From Verrucomicrobiaceae bacterium (GTDB taxonomy: Bacteria; Verrucomicrobiota; Verrucomicrobiia; Verrucomicrobiales; Verrucomicrobiaceae), in assembly GCA_027486585.1 (NCBI GenBank), contig JAIXOU010000007.1, forward strand, positions 1 through 38,949: a stretch of DNA of 38,949 bases. The letters are read 5' to 3'. Position numbers and translations under genes: made by a program. The stretch's first letter is position 1. Every line of letters begins with the position of its first letter. Shown piece after piece: positions 34,220 to 38,949 of this stretch. The notes beneath the pieces are model-generated. The model made no database searches. It was given only the letters and a program-made list of their open reading frames with translations, and was not told where the DNA came from.

Positions 34220-36121
34220 CTAGGGAACGGTTGGCTTGTTTTTCTTCTGCTTTTTACCTTTGCCACCAGCGGGCTTGGCTGTCGGGCTGATATTTTGAAT
34301 GAGGCGTGGAACATAGCTTTCGAAGCGCTCATCTGGAGCTGCTCCATTGGGATTCATGGCTCGGATAGCGGCATGCAGTGGCGCTGCCTTTGTCCCGAGA
34401 GCTTCAATCGCCGCCAGAGCCGCCATGGAGGTAAGCACCCCATTGGTTTCAGGAGGAGCCAGTTTTCCAAGCGTCTCCAAGGCCTGAGTCAGAACTGCAG
34501 CATCTCCATACATTCCCAAAGCCTGCGCCGAAGCAATCCTCACGTTAGCTGACTCATCGGAGAGTCCTTTCTTCAAAACGTCGATGTTTTGTTTCACCAC
34601 CTCAGCACCACGCATGTGCAATCCTAAGACACCCCAAAAGCGGACAGCGCTATCTTCATCTCCTATGAGCTTCACCAAAGCCGATACCGCTGCTGGATCC
34701 AAGTTTGAAGCCAACTCCGCAGCTGCTTGGATGCGGTTCAATGGATACTTCGCAGAGTCTCTGGCCATGTCGTAGGGGGAACTGCCTTCAGATCGCTTGT
34801 GCATTTCAAGTTCGGGTAAAAGGGCAACATCTCGCACCTCGTTTAGATGGGCACTAAGCGCGGTACGCAGTTTCTCTAAAATGGCTTGATGCTTGCTGGA
34901 TTGGGCCAGGTTAGTCACCTCATCGCGATCCGTCTGGAGATCATAGAGTTCTTCAGGAGCCTTGGGCACCTGCCAAAAGAGGGACTGAGCAGGCGTGGTC
35001 TTTTTCCCTTCAAACAGAGCATTCCACACGCGCGTCGTGGGCGTCTCAAACTGGTAAGCCACACGCTGTGCTTGAGAGACATGCGGATAAAAATTACGCA
35101 GGTAAACGTAGCGACCATCCGTGACGCTGCGCACGACATCCATTCGCTCGTCCATCCTTCCCCGTTCTCCGTAAATGAAGGCTTGCGGCTCTGTCTGATG
35201 CGGTCCTGCAAAAGCGTGCCCTTGCATCCACTCGGGAGGTTGGATGCCAGCGATGCTCAGCACCGTCGGCGCCAGATCAACGAAACTCACCAGACGATCC
35301 GACTTGCCACCGACACTGTATTCTTTGGGCGCGAGGTGCTGCCACTTCTTGGGGAAGAAGACAACCATCGGCACGTGCAGGCCGGAGTTGGAGGACCAGC
35401 GCTTGCTCCTCGGCATGCCGCTGCCATGATCACCGTAGTAGAAAACGATGGTGTCATCGGCCAGCCCTGCCTCTTCGATGTCCTTCAGGTGCTTGCCCGC
35501 ATCGGCGTCGGCTTCACTGACCTTATCATAGTATTGAGCCCAGTCTTCACGAACTTCGGGGGTGTCCGGGTGGTAAGCTGGAATGCGGACATCCGCAGGC
35601 TGGGTGATCTGGGTATGGGGGCGTGTGCGAATCTGGCTTTCGTGGCTTTTGGTGGAGTTAAACACCGCAAAAAACGGCTGTCCCTCAGCCCGTGCTTTCC
35701 AGCTCGCTTTACCCGAGGACTCATTCCAGAGCGCCTTGGGCTCTTGCAGATTGTAATCGGTCTTGGAGTTGTTGGTGCAGTAGTAACCAGCCTCGCGCAA
35801 AAACTCAGGATACATCTTTTTTCCCACAGGCATGGCGACCATCGAACGCATGTGAATGCCGCCACTGCTGGATGGATAGATGCCGGAGATGATCGTCGTG
35901 CGGGCAGGCGCGCAGACCGGAGCCACGGACCAGGCCTTTTTAAAAATCATGCCCTTGGCTGCCAGAGCATCGACATTGGGAGTGCGCGCCAGCTTGTCCC
36001 CATAGCAGCCCATTTCGGGCCCATGATCCTCGCTGGTGATCCAGAGGATGTTAGGTTTGTCCGCAGCCAGAAGCACTGAGCTCATGGCAACAAGAATGAA
36101 TAGAGAAAGGAATGGCTTCAT
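34220..36121 (-). CDS. Type I sulfatase with C-terminal HEAT-like repeats, sulfamidase-like
   Basis: A 633-residue secreted protein; the ATG at 36121 (MKPFLSLFILVAMSSVLLAA) opens the signal peptide. The catalytic domain has ITSEDHGPEMGCYG (28-41), where the usual first Asp is Glu31, formylglycine Cys70 in a VCAPAR site rather than the common CxPSR, STKSHESQ, and YGDHGSGMPRSKRW. These point to the S1_8/sulfamidase-like group. After residue about 455 comes a helical repeat region (AAAELASNLDPAAVSALVKL, SANVRIASAQALGMYG) with the pattern of HEAT repeats, which usually bind other proteins, and a lysine-rich tail (KGKKQKKNK). It is the first gene of the tight sulfatase run. Confidence 0.9.
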   Translation of the reverse strand: MKPFLSLFILVAMSSVLLAADKPNILWITSEDHGPEMGCYGDKLARTPNVDALAAKGMIFKKAWSVAPVCAPARTTIISGIYPSSSGGIHMRSMVAMPVGKKMYPEFLREAGYYCTNNSKTDYNLQEPKALWNESSGKASWKARAEGQPFFAVFNSTKSHESQIRTRPHTQITQPADVRIPAYHPDTPEVREDWAQYYDKVSEADADAGKHLKDIEEAGLADDTIVFYYGDHGSGMPRSKRWSSNSGLHVPMVVFFPKKWQHLAPKEYSVGGKSDRLVSFVDLAPTVLSIAGIQPPEWMQGHAFAGPHQTEPQAFIYGERGRMDERMDVVRSVTDGRYVYLRNFYPHVSQAQRVAYQFETPTTRVWNALFEGKKTTPAQSLFWQVPKAPEELYDLQTDRDEVTNLAQSSKHQAILEKLRTALSAHLNEVRDVALLPELEMHKRSEGSSPYDMARDSAKYPLNRIQAAAELASNLDPAAVSALVKLIGDEDSAVRFWGVLGLHMRGAEVVKQNIDVLKKGLSDESANVRIASAQALGMYGDAAVLTQALETLGKLAPPETNGVLTSMAALAAIEALGTKAAPLHAAIRAMNPNGAAPDERFESYVPRLIQNISPTAKPAGGKGKKQKKNKPTVP

Positions 36122-36130
36122 GGTTGGAAC

Positions 36131-36162
36131 AAAACGGGTCAGCTGGCGGACGAACGACCCGT
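36131..36162 (-). terminator. Candidate intrinsic terminator downstream of the UGPase gene
   Basis: On the minus strand ACGGGTC (36162-36156) and GACCCGT (36140-36134) form a perfect 7-bp, GC-rich stem with a 15-base loop, and the sequence then runs TTTTG, counting the last base of the stem. It is 67 bases past the UGPase stop and ends about 10 bases before the next start codon. It could end the UGPase transcript or, being so close to the start, act as a leader hairpin. Confidence 0.4.
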
Positions 36163-36228
36163 GAAACGCCCCATGCACTGCCACCTTTCCAGAAAACCTA
36201 TTTCACTGAAGAAACACGACCAACGGAC

Positions 36229-37665
36229 TCAACCAATGCTGATCTGACCTTCATGCACGCCTGATTTTAGCCTGACTCGTGATTGAGTGTGATTGTGAAT
36301 GACCACATCGCCTTTAAAAATAACATCATCAGCACACTCGACCGGTCCGTGGACCAGCAGACTATGGCAATGCAGCAGACTCGGTGTGAACGGGAAGTTT
36401 TCCTCCAGCCCATCCACGATTTTACAGAGCTTCTGATCGAGATGCAGATGCGGTGGCTGGCCGTTGCGGCTAGGGTGCAGGCGCAGACAGAAGTCTTCCG
36501 TCAATTCATAGGCATCGCTACGCACAGAGAGAAGATCACTGGTGGTCTTCACGGGAGCAAACCGAATGCGTGAAACCTCAATGGCTCCTGCGCCCTCAAA
36601 GCACTCGATCGCCGCGCCCATGGCGGTCTCCACCTGAATCACCGCTGGGGATTGAGCATCACGAGGATCCACCGTTTTTCGATTCATGATCGGCGGCAGC
36701 GGAATCAGGCCGTCATTGGCCACGAGGGCCGCTTTTAAGGCCTGCAGATCAATCCAGAGATTGTTGGTGTTAAAGTAGCGGTGCAGGTCAATGTTTTGAA
36801 AATGAGCTTCGTCCTCTTTCGGGCATTGCGCGGACTCACGCAGGAGAAAGCGTCCATCGCGCAGACGCACGGCCAGATGACCACCCTTTTTATCCGATTC
36901 TGTACGCCTCGTGACCTCCATGGCAAAAGGCATGCCGCTATCGACAAACCAGGCCAAGATCGAAGGATCAAGCGTCGCCCCCAGATTGTCTGAGTTGGAC
37001 ACAAAGGCATAACGCACGCCGCTACTGAGCAGTCGCTCTAACCAGCCAGATCCAGCCAGACAGGCATAGATGTCGCCATGTCCAGGCGGGCACCATTCTT
37101 GATCAGGATTCGCAGGCCATTCAGCAGGCTCCAGTGAAGAAGCCAGAACCTTGGGCACCTTGTTTTGCATCAGTTCCCAAGTCTCGCGTCCACCTAATTG
37201 TGGAAACCTGGACTGCAAATGCTCCGCCGTATCCTGGGAAGTGCTGAAGCTATTCATCAGCATGAACAGAGGTACTTCACCACCTGTCTGGCCACGAAGA
37301 CGCAGGATCTGTCTGGCAATCAGATCCAGAAAGGTGTCCTCACCCCGCACCGGCAGGAGCGACTTTGCTTTTTCCAAGCCCATGCCAGTGCCAAGACCAC
37401 CGTTAAGCTTGATCAGCACGGTTTGTTTGAAGAGTTCAGCCGCACGCAGATCGTCAGGCGGAGTTAGTGCCTCCGCACAAGGCAGATCCTTTGCCGCAGC
37501 GATGCTGGCCTCAGGTATCATCCCGGTTTCACCTGCTTGCAGCGCCGTGTAACTTCCACGAAAAGCACGAATCGCCGAGTCGCTCAGACCCGCGGCCAGC
37601 ATTCTCTGGCGGAAAGGGGTAAAGGCAGCTTCGATCGACTCTGGACTCGGTGTGGATGGGCTCAT
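36229..37665 (-). CDS. UTP--glucose-1-phosphate uridylyltransferase, eukaryote-like (UDPGP family)
   Basis: A 478-residue cytoplasmic enzyme. The nucleotide-binding loop LNGGLGTGMG (87-96) followed by LEKAKSLLPV, PPGHGDIYACL, SNSDNLGATLD (with the metal-binding Asp), MEVTRRTESDKKGG and a C-terminal left-handed helix part (VIFKGDVVIHNHT) are the family's features. It makes UDP-glucose from UTP and glucose-1-phosphate, the precursor for glycogen, glucans and cell-surface sugars; some relatives use other sugar phosphates. It is the only clear cytoplasmic metabolic enzyme in the window, lying between two sulfatase genes with a gap of about 90-105 bases on either side, so it may be an independent unit. 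Confidence 0.92.
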   Translation of the reverse strand: MSPSTPSPESIEAAFTPFRQRMLAAGLSDSAIRAFRGSYTALQAGETGMIPEASIAAAKDLPCAEALTPPDDLRAAELFKQTVLIKLNGGLGTGMGLEKAKSLLPVRGEDTFLDLIARQILRLRGQTGGEVPLFMLMNSFSTSQDTAEHLQSRFPQLGGRETWELMQNKVPKVLASSLEPAEWPANPDQEWCPPGHGDIYACLAGSGWLERLLSSGVRYAFVSNSDNLGATLDPSILAWFVDSGMPFAMEVTRRTESDKKGGHLAVRLRDGRFLLRESAQCPKEDEAHFQNIDLHRYFNTNNLWIDLQALKAALVANDGLIPLPPIMNRKTVDPRDAQSPAVIQVETAMGAAIECFEGAGAIEVSRIRFAPVKTTSDLLSVRSDAYELTEDFCLRLHPSRNGQPPHLHLDQKLCKIVDGLEENFPFTPSLLHCHSLLVHGPVECADDVIFKGDVVIHNHTQSRVRLKSGVHEGQISIG

Positions 37666-37670
37666 GTGGG

Positions 37671-37756
37671 CGCAAGGCTAGTAGAACTGGGCGTCTAGGC
37701 AAATGCTGATTTTGATCGGCTGAAAAAGGTTTCCAATTCACCCAACGAGCCTTGCG
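37671..37756 (-). promoter_or_regulatory. Nested inverted repeats forming a possible 5' leader structure before the UGPase gene
   Basis: CGCAAGGCT (37671-37679) and AGCCTTGCG (37748-37756) are perfect 9-bp complements, and inside them CTGGGCG (37687-37693) can pair with CACCCAA (37739-37745) over 7 bases in the transcript, counting two wobble pairs. The structure would fill the whole gap between the sulfatase stop (37759) and the UGPase start, with the outer arm ending 5 bases before the ATG. No T-run follows, so it is not a usual terminator. It might control translation start. Confidence 0.35.
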
Positions 37757-37758
37757 GC

Positions 37759-38949
37759 TTACTGCTTCGCCTTCCGCTTCTTTGGCTGTTCTTGACCGAG
37801 TGCAGGTCCATGATCAGCCGGCAAGGATCGATGCCATTCGAGCAGAGCCTTGGTCATCTTTAACACCATGCCATTCATTGGATCAGCGAGGTTGGTCGTC
37901 TCCGCCTTGTCCTTGGAGAGATCGTAGAGCTGCGGCTGACTGCCATCGTATTCACACAGAAGCTTCCAGTTACCTTCACGCATGGCTAGATCAGGCAGTC
38001 GTTCGGGCAGCTTGTCATTGACGGTTTTTCGATCCGGCGGACGACGCCAAAACAGAGGCGCGCTGTGGGAATCCGTCGTTTGACCCAGCAGAACAGGCGC
38101 TAAATTTTGACCATCAAACTGGATACCCTCGGGTGTGGCCACGTTGGCGATGGACAGTATGGAGGGTACTAAATCAAAGGCAGCGAAAACGGAAGCTTCA
38201 TTGAGGCTTCCCACAGTTGCCTTTTTCATCAAACCAGGTGCCCAAGCAATCAACGGCGAGCGTGTACCACCTTCATAAAGCGTCGTCTTACTGCCACGAA
38301 AGGGCCCGGCACTGCCGGCCCCAGGCTCAGGACCATTGTCGGAGCAAATCAACACAAGCGTGTTGTCACGCAGTTCTGGATTGGAGCGGATGTGATCAAA
38401 GAGTTTGCCAAACTGACGGTCCATTTCTTTCAGCACGGCCAGATACAGTCCACGCTTACCCTCAGCCCATTGATCCACCGGCGGCCACCAGGGCCCATGC
38501 ACATCATCAGGCCAAAGGTTGAGGTAGAAAGGCTTCTTTGCCGCGATGGACTTGTCGATGAATGGCAGGGCTGCATCAATAAAACCCGTGGTGATCTTTG
38601 AGCGCTGCATCCACGTCACCGGCCCGCCCAGACGCTCGGCATCCGCCCAAATTTTGCCCGGCTTTGTGTCGCCAGGTTTCAGGGTCAGCGGCAAGAGTTT
38701 TGGCCCCATGCCCTCAAAGTTCGTGAGCGATTCATCAAAGCCGTAAGCCGTGATCGGCGGTGCCTGATCGACATCACGCTGACCACCGAGATGCCATTTA
38801 CCAAAGTGCCCTGTAGCATAGCCGTTTTTTTGAAGGATCCGAGCCAGCGTCGGTGCCTTGGGATCTAGCCAGTTCGTCACCCCTCTCCGCTCATTGTCCC
38901 TCTGATTGTTTAAGTAGGACGTCACCCGCCAACGCTGCGGATACTGCCC
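37759..38949 (-). CDS. Type I sulfatase, C-terminal part (cut by right window edge)
   Basis: The frame is open to the right edge, where it reads GQYPQRWRV, the segment that follows the formylglycine site in sulfatases, so the signal peptide and the CxPSR site lie outside. An internal GTG at 38925 is not the real start. Visible parts: ATGHFGKWHLGG (catalytic Lys/His), NLWPDDVHGPWW, ICSDNGPEPGAG and SLYDLSKD-like C-terminal strand region (QLYDLSKDKAETTN). The chain ends in a basic tail (PKKRKAKQ). It is the first gene seen in the direction of transcription and precedes the UGPase gene by about 90 bases. Subfamily unknown. Confidence 0.9.
   Translation of the reverse strand, partial: GQYPQRWRVTSYLNNQRDNERRGVTNWLDPKAPTLARILQKNGYATGHFGKWHLGGQRDVDQAPPITAYGFDESLTNFEGMGPKLLPLTLKPGDTKPGKIWADAERLGGPVTWMQRSKITTGFIDAALPFIDKSIAAKKPFYLNLWPDDVHGPWWPPVDQWAEGKRGLYLAVLKEMDRQFGKLFDHIRSNPELRDNTLVLICSDNGPEPGAGSAGPFRGSKTTLYEGGTRSPLIAWAPGLMKKATVGSLNEASVFAAFDLVPSILSIANVATPEGIQFDGQNLAPVLLGQTTDSHSAPLFWRRPPDRKTVNDKLPERLPDLAMREGNWKLLCEYDGSQPQLYDLSKDKAETTNLADPMNGMVLKMTKALLEWHRSLPADHGPALGQEQPKKRKAKQ

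Noticed and set aside
34886-36079. Long plus-strand open frame of 397 codons opposite the HEAT-repeat sulfatase
   Set aside because: It is the antisense reading of a strongly supported sulfatase with signal peptide and active-site motifs; such long antisense frames arise from codon bias in this sequence.
22141-36121. CRISPR or tandem-repeat array suggested by repeated sulfatase motifs
   Set aside because: The similarity is at protein level between separate genes; no short regularly spaced DNA repeats are present.

Overview
The window looks like part of a large polysaccharide-degradation locus from a Verrucomicrobiota-type bacterium; a Planctomycetota or Lentisphaerota relative cannot be excluded. 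The grounds are many secreted type I sulfatases, DUF6807 and PIG-L proteins, secreted SGNH and alpha/beta hydrolases, a eukaryote-like UDP-glucose pyrophosphorylase, and modular enzymes fused in ways common in that superphylum. I see 24 protein genes, all on the minus strand, so transcription runs from right to left. Ten encode type I sulfatases. No RNA gene, insertion sequence or CRISPR array was seen. The longest gap between genes is about 290 bases.

Region by region, in the direction of transcription. (a) 38949-36229: a sulfatase cut by the right edge, then a UGPase-type nucleotidyltransferase with a possible structured leader. (b) 36121-22141: a tight run of eight sulfatases and one esterase-like alpha/beta hydrolase, with gaps mostly under 60 bases and two 4-base stop/start overlaps. 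Several subfamilies are visible (iduronate-2-sulfatase-like, sulfamidase-like, arylsulfatase-A-like). (c) 22064-18572: a CBM9-like protein without signal peptide, a membrane histidine kinase with a long sensor region, and its NarL-type response regulator. (d) 18379-9377: a LamG-domain protein of unknown function, a GH99/GH71-like plus esterase fusion, and a 1202-residue GH2 plus alginate-lyase-like fusion. Gaps here are wider, and two contain what look like gene remnants. (e) 9356-1: a sulfatase with EF-hands, an SGNH plus alpha/beta hydrolase fusion, a secreted family-3 amidohydrolase, an SGNH esterase, a DUF6807 protein, an SGNH plus sialidase-like fusion, and the start of a PIG-L deacetylase cut by the left edge.

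How the parts may work together (inference): most products carry a signal peptide, so they would act outside the cytoplasm on a sulfated, acylated, probably uronate-containing glycan. Sulfatases and esterases strip substituents, the GH2/lyase and GH99-like proteins cut the backbone or side chains, and the two-component system next to the sulfatase run is the likely sensor. No transporter of SusC/SusD type, no formylglycine-generating enzyme and no sulfatase-maturing radical SAM enzyme lies in this window, so uptake and sulfatase maturation must be encoded elsewhere. The exact substrate cannot be named from sequence alone.
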